Shown here piece by piece: positions 1 to 6,496 of a DNA stretch of 8,383 bases; position 1 is the first letter of the stretch, and the number at the start of each line of letters is the position of its first letter. The notes under the pieces were generated by a model. That model worked only from the letters and a program-made list of their open reading frames with translations, made no database searches and was not told where the DNA came from. The translations under genes and the position numbers were made by a program. The DNA is taken from the NCBI GenBank assembly GCA_964471755.1, contig CAYYJM010000269.1, positions 1 to 8,383 of the forward strand, read 5' to 3'. Source of the stretch: CAYYJM01 sp964471755 (GTDB taxonomy: Bacteria > Planctomycetota > Planctomycetia > Gemmatales > Gemmataceae).

Positions 1-148
1 TACTCAACTGGTCGGTGACCTGGATCTGAACGTGGTGGTTCAGCATCGCCAGGGGTGGTAGGGCCTTGTCCTCGGGAATGAGCAGACCGTGAGCCCGGCT
101 CGGGCCGGTGACGACCAGCAGCAGAGCCATCGTCAGAAACGCTCGCAT
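1..148 (-). CDS. Secreted VIT-domain protein, N-terminal fragment (partial)
   Basis: Only the first 49 codons are in the window; the gene runs off the left edge. The ATG at 148-146 is preceded by a strong ribosome binding site (GGAGGAGGA, bases 154-162). The product starts with a signal peptide: Arg-2, a hydrophobic core at residues 4-14, and a likely signal peptidase I site after Ser-Arg-Ala (residue 19). The mature part begins GLLIPEDKALPPLAMLNHHV and continues into an alternating strand with Thr-Asp-Gln. This matches the opening of vault/inter-alpha-trypsin (VIT) domains, where an N-terminal Pro-Leu segment precedes a beta-sandwich. In known planctomycete proteins VIT is usually followed by a VWA domain, so the full protein is probably an exported VIT-VWA protein. 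That part is inferred, since the VWA portion lies outside the window. It follows the sigma/anti-sigma pair on the same strand with a 150-base gap. Confidence 0.72.
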   Translation of the reverse strand, partial: MRAFLTMALLLVVTGPSRAHGLLIPEDKALPPLAMLNHHVQIQVTDQLS

Positions 149-275
149 GGTGATCCTCCTCCAACTTCAGGGAAGGGGCGTTGTCTCCGTCTCACCAGCA
201 TAGACGAAGTGCCAGCGCAAGGGGATGGGGTTGTCGCTGGTTGTTGCGCGAGCGTTACAGAAGGGGGAGGCGAAG

Positions 276-294
276 CGGCGAGCGGCGCTCGCCG
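276..294 (-). terminator. GC-rich hairpin downstream of anti-sigma gene
   Basis: An 8-bp perfect stem (CGGCGAGC / GCTCGCCG) with a 3-base loop starts 4 bases after the anti-sigma stop codon on the minus strand. No T-run follows, so it is not a textbook intrinsic terminator. It could be a 3' stabilising hairpin, a Rho-linked pause site, or a REP-like palindrome. Confidence 0.4.
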
Positions 295-298
295 GCAC

Positions 299-1615
299 TC
301 AACCAACGTGACGGAAGACGAGCATCACCTGGATTGTCTCGGTCCGGGGATGCTTCCGCATGCCGAGGTACTTCTTGACCTCCGGCGATGGAACGAAAAC
401 CTTCGGCATGCCGTAGGCGAGCAGCAGGGCCGGCCGCATCGACTTGCCGCCGCTCAGGGCGCGGTCGATCTGCTCGGCCGTCTGCTCGGCCAGCGGTCGG
501 GTCGGATCGACGCCCAGCGGGCCGCTGGTGTTCGACGGCGACAGGGCCGGCAGTTCACTGCCCAGATGATCGGCCAGGTCCCGATGGTCGAACCGATTCA
601 TCCGCGACAGGACCAGATGAGCCGGGAAGACCGGGCCAGCCGATTCGTGCCCCTTCTTCATCTCGGCCCGGCGGTCGGCCCGGACGAAGGCGTCAAGCAG
701 GGCGGTCAGTTCCGCGGCGGTGATGTCCTCCAGCAGCAGGACGTAACTGCTCTTCCACTGCGGACGGTCCAGCCGATTTCGGGCGATGGCATCGACCGTG
801 AGGGCGAGATTCTGCCCCTTCAGGACGTGCTGGGCCCGCTCCACACTCTTGCCGGCGTCCTTGCAGGGAAGTTCTAGCCGAAAGGCACTGGCCTTGCTCA
901 GATCGCCCAGGAGACGCGGCTTCTCCAGGCCAGCGAGTTGGTGAATCGTCGGGCCGGTTGGCTCGATGGTCAGCAGCTCGATCCGCTCGCCCGATGGCCC
1001 GGTAAAGATGGGGCCGCTGGGCGGGACCGGGACGGGCTGCGTCGGCAGAAGTTCCGGCGTGCGATCCTTCGGCCGTTCGACCAGAACGGGGCCCTTTTCC
1101 TCGGGCGGGACCGGCGCGATCGGCTGTTCTGGTCCCGGGGTCGCCGGGACCGGGTGTTCGATCGCTGGCCCTGGCGTGACGTTCGGACCAGACGAGTTCT
1201 GGACGAGATTGTTCCCGCCCCGTGGTGGCAGCGGTTCGCCGGGGTTCTGCTGGCTGGCATCGAAGTAGAGGTACGACGCCAGTCCGATGACGAACAGGAC
1301 CGAGACGGCCAGCGCGAAGGCGAACCAGGCGGGAACGCCGCCAGGCAGGGTGGGAGAAGCCGGAACGACCGGCCGGCGCGGATTGGTCCGGCGCGGCAGA
1401 CGAGCGACGGCCTCAAGAACAGAACCGGACAGCTCGACCGGGCAGGTGCGGGCGGGCAGAGAACGCAGGGTGGCGGCGTCCTGTTTGAGGCGATCGTGAA
1501 GTTCACGGGCCTCGGCGGAACGGGCCAGCAACCGCTCAAGCCGGGACTGCTGGCGGGCGTCCAGCACGCCATCCACGGCGGCGGTCAGCAGCTCCAGTTC
1601 GGCGGGTGTCAACAT
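299..1615 (-). CDS. Probable membrane anti-sigma factor, proline-rich, no zinc motif
   Basis: This 438-residue protein follows the ECF sigma gene by 60 bases on the same strand, the usual place for the cognate anti-sigma factor. Residues 1-75 are a helical, charged cytoplasmic segment (LTPAELELLTAAVDG, then Arg/Glu-rich helices) like the N-terminal domain of planctomycete anti-sigma proteins. The HxxxCxxC motif of zinc-binding anti-sigmas is absent. One transmembrane helix spans about residues 95-118 (VPAWFAFALAVSVLFVIGL). Residues 125-225 are a Pro-rich extracytoplasmic linker. Residues 230-438 form a folded-looking domain of unknown type (SSYVLLLEDITAAELTALLDAF, then MRPALLLAYG) that could sense a signal or bind a partner. 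A TTG codon 18 bases upstream (1633) is in frame, but the ATG at 1615 has a ribosome site (GGAAGAGGA, 1623-1631) at ideal spacing, so the ATG was chosen. The function is inferred from layout and topology. Confidence 0.75.
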   Translation of the reverse strand: MLTPAELELLTAAVDGVLDARQQSRLERLLARSAEARELHDRLKQDAATLRSLPARTCPVELSGSVLEAVARLPRRTNPRRPVVPASPTLPGGVPAWFAFALAVSVLFVIGLASYLYFDASQQNPGEPLPPRGGNNLVQNSSGPNVTPGPAIEHPVPATPGPEQPIAPVPPEEKGPVLVERPKDRTPELLPTQPVPVPPSGPIFTGPSGERIELLTIEPTGPTIHQLAGLEKPRLLGDLSKASAFRLELPCKDAGKSVERAQHVLKGQNLALTVDAIARNRLDRPQWKSSYVLLLEDITAAELTALLDAFVRADRRAEMKKGHESAGPVFPAHLVLSRMNRFDHRDLADHLGSELPALSPSNTSGPLGVDPTRPLAEQTAEQIDRALSGGKSMRPALLLAYGMPKVFVPSPEVKKYLGMRKHPRTETIQVMLVFRHVG

Positions 1616-1622
1616 CACACAA

Positions 1623-1631
1623 TCCTCTTCC
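1623..1631 (-). promoter_or_regulatory. Ribosome binding site that decides the anti-sigma start
   Basis: GGAAGAGGA lies 7 bases before the ATG at 1615. It overlaps the competing TTG codon at 1633-1631, which would have no ribosome site of its own, so it favours the ATG. Confidence 0.6.
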
Positions 1632-1675
1632 AATCCATTCGGCCAAGGGGCCTGGCTTCCGTCAGTGATCAGCGA

Positions 1676-2239
1676 TCACTTTTCGTCCACTTCCAGCAAT
1701 TGTCGCAGCTCCAGGCGGGCTCGATGCAGTCGGCTCCGGATGGTGCCGATGGGCACCTTGAGCAGGTCGGCCATGTCCTCGTACTTCCAGCCTTCCATGT
1801 CCTTCAGAACCAGCACGGTGCGATGTTCTGCGGAGAGTCGGCCCAGGGCGGCGTGAATCTTGCGTTCCTGTTCGGCCTGCTCCAGGGCCCAACCGGGCCG
1901 GGTGCCCTCCGATTCATCCAGCGGATCGACCAGAGGCGCGTTGTCGGTTCCACCGTCCAGGCTCAGAACCACTCGCTGCTTCCGTTTCAGGCTGATGGCC
2001 GTGTTGAAGGCAATCCGGTACAGCCAGGTGAAGAACAGCGCGTCGCCCTTGAAACTCTCCAGCGACTGGTAAGCGTTGAGGAAGGCGTCCTGCACCACAT
2101 CCTGGGCGTCATCGGCATTCTCCACCAGACGAAACACACTGTTGTACAGGCGGTCCTGGTAGCGCTCGACGAGTTCTCCGTACGCGGAGGTGTCGCCGGC
2201 CAGACAGCGGGCAATCAGTGCTGGGTCGTCTTGGCTCAC
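1676..2239 (-). CDS. RNA polymerase ECF-family sigma factor (RpoE-like)
   Basis: A 187-residue sigma-70 family factor with only the sigma2 and sigma4 domains, as in ECF sigmas. Sigma2 (about residues 18-88) shows the YQDRLYN segment, the DAQDVVQDAFLNAY helix that contacts core polymerase and the -10 element, and the F..WLYRIAFN segment. An acidic linker (about 95-125) leads to sigma4 (about 128-182), with RLSAEHRTVLVLKDMEGWKY and the helix-turn-helix VPIGTIRSRLHRARLEL, which reads the -35 element. It directs polymerase to a stress or envelope regulon and is probably held by the membrane anti-sigma encoded 60 bases downstream. The start is a GTG at 2239, giving MSQDDPALIARCLAGD, a common opening in the family. 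Another in-frame GTG lies at 2254 but adds only five residues (MWVGI) with no better ribosome site. The target genes cannot be read from the window. Confidence 0.93.
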   Translation of the reverse strand: MSQDDPALIARCLAGDTSAYGELVERYQDRLYNSVFRLVENADDAQDVVQDAFLNAYQSLESFKGDALFFTWLYRIAFNTAISLKRKQRVVLSLDGGTDNAPLVDPLDESEGTRPGWALEQAEQERKIHAALGRLSAEHRTVLVLKDMEGWKYEDMADLLKVPIGTIRSRLHRARLELRQLLEVDEK

Positions 2240-2255
2240 GATGCCTACCCACACC

Positions 2256-2283
2256 TGAGACGTTCACGGAGGCGAAGAGTTCC
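2256..2283 (-). promoter_or_regulatory. Candidate ECF-type autoregulatory promoter
   Basis: On the minus strand GGAACT (2283-2278) is followed after 17 bases by TCTCA (2260-2256). This resembles the GGAACT...TCTGA layout of RpoE-type promoters. It would start RNA about 10 bases before the sigma GTG codon. Autoregulation is common among ECF sigmas, but the match is short and could be chance. Confidence 0.3.
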
Positions 2284-2334
2284 CGACTTCCTTGGCAAAA
2301 GGCAGGAACGGAGAGAAGGAGGTCCGCTCGCGCC

Positions 2335-2363
2335 ATGATGCCATATCGGTGAGGTCCTGTCAA
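2335..2363 (-). promoter_or_regulatory. Sigma70-like promoter for the sigma/anti-sigma genes
   Basis: A perfect TTGACA (-35, 2363-2358) is separated by 17 bases from CATCAT (-10, 2340-2335, 4 of 6 matches to TATAAT). Transcription would start near 2328, giving a leader of about 90 bases before the sigma start. It lies just past the VWA gene stop, so the sigma pair can be transcribed independently of that gene. Confidence 0.5.
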
Positions 2364-2400
2364 AAGGATGGCACACGGTTTGTCGGGAAGAGTGCGGAAA

Positions 2401-2416
2401 GTTCGCATTAGCGAAC
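2401..2416 (-). terminator. Short hairpin spanning the VWA gene stop codon
   Basis: GTTCGC and GCGAAC form a perfect 6-bp stem around a TAAT loop that contains the TAA stop codon of the VWA gene. On the minus strand it is followed by only three T residues (TTTCC), so it would be a weak terminator. It may instead be a dyad for a regulator, because it lies about 37 bases upstream of the sigma promoter. Confidence 0.35.
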
Positions 2417-3250
2417 CTGCACAGCCTGGGCGGTGCCGCGATTGCGTCCGGTCAGGCGCACAGCTGTCGGGCTCGCCTCGGCCTGGCGGAATCGGGTCAA
2501 CTCGACGACGTGAATGGCCGTTCGGCCCTGGTTGAGTGCGGTCAGGTCCTCCACGGCTCCATCCGGCAGAGTGAGCCCGTCGGTGAGAAGCACCAGAGAT
2601 TCCGACCGTAACAGCAGGCCACGCCGGAGGGCCTGGACATGTTCGGTCCCTCCCTCCGGAGCGAGCCGTTCGATCTGGCCGATGGCCTGCTGAAGCGCCG
2701 TTGCGTCGGCCCGGACCAGACGCTGACCGACGCCAGGAACGAGCGACTCGGCCGTCCGACCGTACGCCACGACCTGGAAGTGAGTGGTCGGCGGCAGACT
2801 CTCCAGCAGGGCGCGGAGTTCCGCCTTCGCCGGCGTCAGGGTGCCATTCAGGCCCATGCTGAGTGAGCGGTCCAGCAGAAAGACGACCGAACGGGCCGGG
2901 TTGAGGCGAGCGCGCGGGGCGGAACGCGACGCTCCACCGCCGGGCGCGGTCGGACCAGCGGGTTGCCCCCCCTGCCCTTCCGACCCCGGCGGCGCTGGCG
3001 ACACCATCGGGCCGGGCGGCGGTGGCTCCGGGCGAACTTCCGGAGTGGCCGCCACCAGGATCGGGACGAACGGTTCGGCCGATTCGGCACCGCCCGACGG
3101 CTCGTCCTTCGCCCAGACGAGGGTGAAATCACCTCTCGGCAGAGCGGGCCCCTCCTCGGTCGGCGAATCGCCAGGCAGCCAGCCGAGCAGGGCCAGGAAC
3201 AGGGCGTGGGCGGCCAGAGAAACCACGGCCGCCCGGAGAACGAGGGACAT
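2408..3250 (-). CDS. Membrane-anchored VWA-domain protein with intact MIDAS
   Basis: A 280-residue protein. Residues 5-25 form an uncleaved-looking hydrophobic anchor (LRAAVVSLAAHALFLALLGW). Residues 66-115 are a Pro/Gly-rich linker. Residues 119-252 form a von Willebrand factor A domain. The metal-ion-dependent adhesion site is complete: Asp-127, Ser-129 and Ser-131 in DRSLSM, Thr-202 in GGTEH, and Asp-224 in LLTDG. The VWA domain should therefore bind a divalent metal and a protein partner outside the cytoplasm. The ATG at 3250 shares one base with the stop codon of the lipoprotein gene (TGATG), which implies translational coupling and a shared function. The chain ends soon after the last VWA strand. 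A run of seven C (2966-2972) lies in the linker-coding part. The partner and process are unknown; other short anchored VWA proteins are common in planctomycetes. Confidence 0.85.
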   Translation of the reverse strand: MSLVLRAAVVSLAAHALFLALLGWLPGDSPTEEGPALPRGDFTLVWAKDEPSGGAESAEPFVPILVAATPEVRPEPPPPGPMVSPAPPGSEGQGGQPAGPTAPGGGASRSAPRARLNPARSVVFLLDRSLSMGLNGTLTPAKAELRALLESLPPTTHFQVVAYGRTAESLVPGVGQRLVRADATALQQAIGQIERLAPEGGTEHVQALRRGLLLRSESLVLLTDGLTLPDGAVEDLTALNQGRTAIHVVELTRFRQAEASPTAVRLTGRNRGTAQAVQVR

Positions 3251-3654
3251 CAGTGCGCTCCACTGCGGCTGAACTGGATGCGAGCCGTGGCTCCCAGCAG
3301 GTCCATCCAGAACTGCTCGTCCGGCTCCTTGTCCCACTGGATGTCGATGCGCGTCTGAACCCGATCCGAGTTCGGGACGGTGTGTTGACACAGGTTCAGA
3401 GTGAACCGATGGCCAGACTTCGTCGTGCTGGTCAGAATGACCTTGTCGGTGCCGTGCGAGCTTTCGACGAACAGACCCATGTCGCGCAGGGCCTGCTGGG
3501 TCGCCTGGGCGGTGACTTCGAGGGAACCGTCGAGAACCGTCCCGCGCTGGGTGACGGTGCCGAGCAGGTTCAGATTGAACTTGTTCAAGGTGCAACCGGT
3601 CAGGGCGCAGAACAGCGCCCCGCTGGCCGCGAACAGGCCGCGTCGCGTGAGCAT
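3250..3654 (-). CDS. Small lipoprotein, possibly DUF3568-like
   Basis: A 134-residue lipoprotein precursor. The signal has Arg-4 and Arg-5 (TRRGLFAASG, somewhat Tat-like), a short hydrophobic core, and a lipobox Leu-Thr-Gly-Cys with the lipidated Cys at residue 21. The remainder (30-130) looks like an alpha/beta fold: TVLDGSLEVTAQATQQALRDMG, then strands ending in TARIQFSR. This pattern of one helix followed by several strands recalls the DUF3568 family of small planctomycete and proteobacterial lipoproteins, but the family match is tentative. The start at 3654 has a clear AGGAGG (3662-3667) 7 bases away; the reading frame stays open well upstream, but that part is low-quality, non-protein-like sequence. 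It is the first gene of a two-gene unit with the VWA protein, which it may help anchor or assemble. Confidence 0.8.
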   Translation of the reverse strand: MLTRRGLFAASGALFCALTGCTLNKFNLNLLGTVTQRGTVLDGSLEVTAQATQQALRDMGLFVESSHGTDKVILTSTTKSGHRFTLNLCQHTVPNSDRVQTRIDIQWDKEPDEQFWMDLLGATARIQFSRSGAH

Positions 3655-3684
3655 GGCCGAACCTCCTGATTGGTTGAGGCCGGC

Positions 3685-3713
3685 GTGATAACGCCTCGTT
3701 TCCGCAGATGCAA
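3685..3713 (-). promoter_or_regulatory. Weak promoter candidate for the lipoprotein-VWA unit
   Basis: On the minus strand TTGCAT (3713-3708) and TATCAC (3690-3685) are separated by 17 bases. Both boxes are partial matches. The start would be about 25 bases before the lipoprotein ATG, a reasonable leader. No better candidate is visible in this divergent region. Confidence 0.3.
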
Positions 3714-3761
3714 GAGGAAGTTCGTGGATTCGAGGAAAGCTCACGAAGCGGCCGGCACACA

Positions 3762-3789
3762 TTGAGCCAGGGCCGGAAGACGATAGAAT
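3762..3789 (+). promoter_or_regulatory. Promoter for the plus-strand unit (TAGAAT -10)
   Basis: TTGAGC (3762-3767) and TAGAAT (3784-3789) are separated by 16 bases, with GA before the -10 box. The -10 box matches TATAAT at 5 of 6 positions. The start would fall near 3796, about 50 bases before the ATG at 3846. The same TAGAAT box recurs before the GTPase gene. Confidence 0.5.
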
Positions 3790-3845
3790 GGGAGGGCGTG
3801 GGTCCGCCGGAGAGCGCCCGCCCAGCCGGAAGTCGCGAGAGAGGC

Positions 3846-5291
3846 ATGCACAACATCGAGTTGCGGAACCTGGAAGAGGCCCGCTGTTATCTCCTCCAGG
3901 GGCTGTGGTGGCAGCGGGCGCAGCCATCGATCAGCAACATCCAAACCGCCCTGAAGTGGTATCTGGAGATGGCCTCGGCCGGCCAACCGCTGCCGCCGAT
4001 CGGCTTCGTCGCCGATGTCGGCCAGGCCGTGTTCGGCTCCGACTGGGACCTGCGGGCCAACCGCAACTCCCAGGCCCTGTTCATTCTGCCGGTCAACCTC
4101 ATCAGCACCTACGAGGACCACGTCCTGGGCAAGATCTATGCCGACTGGACGTTCGCCCGCGCCTGCGATGCCCTGCGTCAGTATCAGGACAAGGAACAGG
4201 CACGCGGTCTGGCCTACCTGATGAATCAGTTCCGCGAACGGGCGAAGTTCCCCGGCGTCGAGTTTTCGCCGGGCATCATCAAGAACGCCCTGGACGCCTC
4301 GCCGGAAGAGGTTCTCACCCAGAGCTGGGAGCTGCTTCGCCAGGAAGGCCCGATGCCACTGCTGGCGGAGATGTATCAGGCCCTGATCGCCAGTGCCCGA
4401 CGAACGGCGGAGATCCTCGGGCCGGAGGATATCTTCGAGCTGGAACACAAGACCGCCCTGGCCGACCTGGGTAACAGCGTCGCCCGCCGACAGATCGTCC
4501 GGGCGGCGACGGTCATGGAGGCGAGCCTCGGCAAGCACAAACTCAAGCCGCTGGTCGGCCGACAGGAGGTGCCGACACGCATCCTCGACGAGGACACCTA
4601 TCCCGTCGGCGGCTACACATCGATCTCGACACGCGGCAGCATCGAGAGCATGCTCTACTCGCAACTGGCCTTCATCGATCCGGACCCGAGCCAGCGGCCG
4701 GACCTGTTCGACATCAAGTACCTGCGCGATGAACTGTACTACTACTCGCGCGACGAGAACCAGTTACTGCGCCGGCGACGGACCTTCGTCGTCGCGTTGC
4801 ACGCCGACCTGGTCGAGACACGCTTCAAGGACGCCGACCTGCCCTACCAGCGCGGCGTCCTGCTGCTGGCGTTGCTCACCGCCCTGGTGACGAAACTGAC
4901 CGAGTGGCTGAGTACCGACGCGTTGCACTTCCGCTTCCTGTTCCTGGGCCCGGCCGAAGAGCCGTTGATTCTCGACGACGAGCATGAACTGCTCCAGACG
5001 CTCCTGCGCGAGACGATCGCCAACAAGACGGTGTCGCTGGAGCGGCTAACGACTGCGGAACTGCCGCAGGCCTGCGCGGGGTGGGCGCGGACGAGCATGG
5101 TTCATTGCCTGAACGTCTCGACGGTGCCGGTGCCGTTCGAGGCTCAGGACACCGTGGTGACCCTGCTGCGCGTGGACAAGGCCCGGCCGGCAATCGGCGA
5201 CGTCTACACGGAGATGGAGACGCCCGAGGGGGACGATGCGTCGGAGAGCTGGAACGCGACGTTGCACAACATCATCCGCCGTTGGATTTGA
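3846..5291 (+). CDS. Unassigned protein with degenerate VWA-like C-terminal segment
   Basis: A 481-residue, apparently soluble protein; no signal peptide or clear membrane helix. I do not recognise residues 1-240, which are mostly helical (for example LQGLWWQR and ALKWYLEMASAGQPLPPIGF). Residues 245-305 carry GGYTSISTRGSIESMLYSQL and then LFDIKYLRDELYYYSRDE. This resembles the region that precedes the VWA-like domain in bacterial MoxR- or FtsH-associated proteins (RG..drLL.SQLA...ELLYY). Residues 309-425 then look like a VWA fold: TFVVALHADL as first strand, a long helix at 334-356, and HFRFLFLG as the next strand. The DxSxS metal motif is replaced by ALHADLVET, so metal binding is probably lost. 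The ATG at 3846 has GAGAGAGG just upstream; the frame stays open further upstream to 3708, but that stretch overlaps the promoter. It is the first gene of the plus-strand unit, ten bases before thiO. Function unknown; domain reading is tentative. Confidence 0.8.
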   Translation: MHNIELRNLEEARCYLLQGLWWQRAQPSISNIQTALKWYLEMASAGQPLPPIGFVADVGQAVFGSDWDLRANRNSQALFILPVNLISTYEDHVLGKIYADWTFARACDALRQYQDKEQARGLAYLMNQFRERAKFPGVEFSPGIIKNALDASPEEVLTQSWELLRQEGPMPLLAEMYQALIASARRTAEILGPEDIFELEHKTALADLGNSVARRQIVRAATVMEASLGKHKLKPLVGRQEVPTRILDEDTYPVGGYTSISTRGSIESMLYSQLAFIDPDPSQRPDLFDIKYLRDELYYYSRDENQLLRRRRTFVVALHADLVETRFKDADLPYQRGVLLLALLTALVTKLTEWLSTDALHFRFLFLGPAEEPLILDDEHELLQTLLRETIANKTVSLERLTTAELPQACAGWARTSMVHCLNVSTVPVPFEAQDTVVTLLRVDKARPAIGDVYTEMETPEGDDASESWNATLHNIIRRWI

Positions 5292-5301
5292 CTGGAGGCC
5301 G

Positions 5302-6390
5302 ATGTTCTCTCCCGTGGACGTGCTGATTGTCGGTGGTGGCGTGGTTGGCTTGACCACGGCCTGGGAGTTGGCGCGCGACGGCGTTCGGGTCGCCGTCCTC
5401 GATCAGGGCGATCTGGGCCGGCAGGCGTCGTGGGCCGGGGCGGGCATCATCCCGCCGGGCAATGCCGAGGCGGTGCGGACGCCCTTCGAGCGGCTGCGGG
5501 CCTTCAGTGTCGGCCTCTTCCCTGCCCTGTCCGCCCGCCTGCGTGAGACGACCGGGATCGACAACGGTTACCGGGTGTCCGGTGCGCTGGAACTGCTCGG
5601 CGACGACGTGGATGACGAGGAGTGGCGCAGTCCCGGCGTCCGGGTTGTCCGGCTCGACGGCCTGGCGCTGCGCCGCCTGGAACCGGGCCTGGCTCCGCGC
5701 TGGCAGGACGGCTATCACCTGCCCGAACTGGCCCAGGTGCGCAACCCGTGGCATCTGCGGGCCCTGATCGCGGCGTGCGAGCAGGCCGGCGTGGCGCTGC
5801 ATCCCGGCGTCGCCGTGGAGGCGTTCCTCCGTCGGGGCGACCAGATCGAGGGGGTGAAGACGGCTCAGGGGCCCTACCCTGCCGGCCGGGTTCTGGTCGC
5901 GGCCGGAGCGTGGAGCGGCGGCCTGCTCGCCAGCGTCGGCTGCCGACTTCCCGTGAAGCCGATCCGCGGCCAGATCGCTCTGCTGAATACTGGCGAAGTC
6001 GGCGAGCATCCGCTGATCCTGGAGGGGCGGCGCTACATCGTCCCGCGTGGCGATGGTCGCTTTCTGGTCGGCAGTTGCGAGGAAGATGCCGGGTTCGACG
6101 CTCGCACCACGGCGACCGTCATTGCCGACCTGCTCGGCTTCGCGACGGCGATGCTGCCGGGGCTGGGGCAGGCGAGCGTGGAGCGCTGCTGGGCCGGCCT
6201 GCGCCCTGGCAGCCCGGACAGCTCGCCGTACCTGGGGCCGGTGCCGGGAGCGACGAACCTGTACGTCGCGGCCGGACACTTCCGATCCGGCATCCTCCTG
6301 TCGCCGGGGACGGCGTTGCTGCTGGCTGCCCTGCTGACCGATCGGGTCCCCGCGTTGCCGCTGGAGGCGTTCGCCGTCGATCGGGACTGA
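5302..6390 (+). CDS. thiO: Glycine oxidase ThiO
   Basis: A 362-residue FAD-dependent amine oxidase of the DAO family, full length for ThiO. It oxidises glycine to iminoglyoxylate (releasing hydrogen peroxide) for building the thiazole ring of thiamine. The N-terminal dinucleotide-binding motif is DVLIVGGGVVGLTTAWELA (GGGVVG at residues 11-16) with the acidic strand end VLDQ. ThiO-typical segments follow: QASWAGAGIIPP (41-52), RGQIALL (222-228), YIVPRGDGRFLVGS (245-258), CWAGLRPGSPDSSPYLGP (296-313) and AAGHFRSGILLSPG (323-336). Arg-301 and Arg-328 correspond to the substrate-binding arginines 302 and 329 of the Bacillus subtilis enzyme. The start at 5302 has GGAGG only three bases before it, so coupling to the gene ending at 5291 is likely. 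No other thiamine gene is nearby, which is unusual but not unknown in planctomycetes. Confidence 0.93.
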   Translation: MFSPVDVLIVGGGVVGLTTAWELARDGVRVAVLDQGDLGRQASWAGAGIIPPGNAEAVRTPFERLRAFSVGLFPALSARLRETTGIDNGYRVSGALELLGDDVDDEEWRSPGVRVVRLDGLALRRLEPGLAPRWQDGYHLPELAQVRNPWHLRALIAACEQAGVALHPGVAVEAFLRRGDQIEGVKTAQGPYPAGRVLVAAGAWSGGLLASVGCRLPVKPIRGQIALLNTGEVGEHPLILEGRRYIVPRGDGRFLVGSCEEDAGFDARTTATVIADLLGFATAMLPGLGQASVERCWAGLRPGSPDSSPYLGPVPGATNLYVAAGHFRSGILLSPGTALLLAALLTDRVPALPLEAFAVDRD

Positions 6391-6410
6391 AGGTCGCCCG
6401 TCAGTCGGCA

Positions 6411-6439
6411 TTTCACCGGGGGCCTGGTTCCCGTAGAAT
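6411..6439 (+). promoter_or_regulatory. Possible promoter for the GTPase gene (TAGAAT -10)
   Basis: TAGAAT (6434-6439) lies in the 106-base gap after thiO, with a poor -35 (TTTCAC, 6411-6416) 17 bases upstream. The -10 box equals that of the upstream promoter at 3784. It would give the GTPase its own transcript with a leader of about 50 bases. Read-through from thiO remains possible, since no convincing terminator is seen in the gap. Confidence 0.35.
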
Positions 6440-6496
6440 TTGGTCGAGCCTTCCAGGAGAGCGAGGGCGAGGGTCGTCGGCCGGGAGTGCCCCGCG

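Noticed and set aside
180..215. Sigma54-like TGGCAC element upstream of the VIT gene
   Set aside because: TGGCAC is present on the minus strand, but the following GC element is about two bases off the required spacing and lacks TTGC.
938..2338. Long plus-strand open frame opposite the sigma and anti-sigma genes
   Set aside because: Its translation is low-complexity, Arg/Gln/Gly-rich sequence without family features, and it lies antisense to two well-supported genes. Such shadow frames are expected at this GC content.
3655..3927. N-terminal extension of the lipoprotein to a start near 3927
   Set aside because: The extension is not protein-like, runs into the divergent gene, and would bury the signal peptide. 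The internal ATG at 3654 has AGGAGG at correct spacing and begins a proper lipoprotein signal.
3741..4664. Minus-strand open frame opposite the VWA-like gene
   Set aside because: It is a mirror of codon bias on the other strand, has no ribosome site, and would overlap the divergent promoter region.
5272..6411. Minus-strand open frame covering the whole of thiO
   Set aside because: The plus strand encodes an unmistakable ThiO; the antisense product is Arg/Gln-rich with no recognisable motif.
6391..6433. Intrinsic terminator between thiO and the GTPase gene
   Set aside because: Only short GGG/CCC pairings are possible and no T-run follows, so I do not call one.
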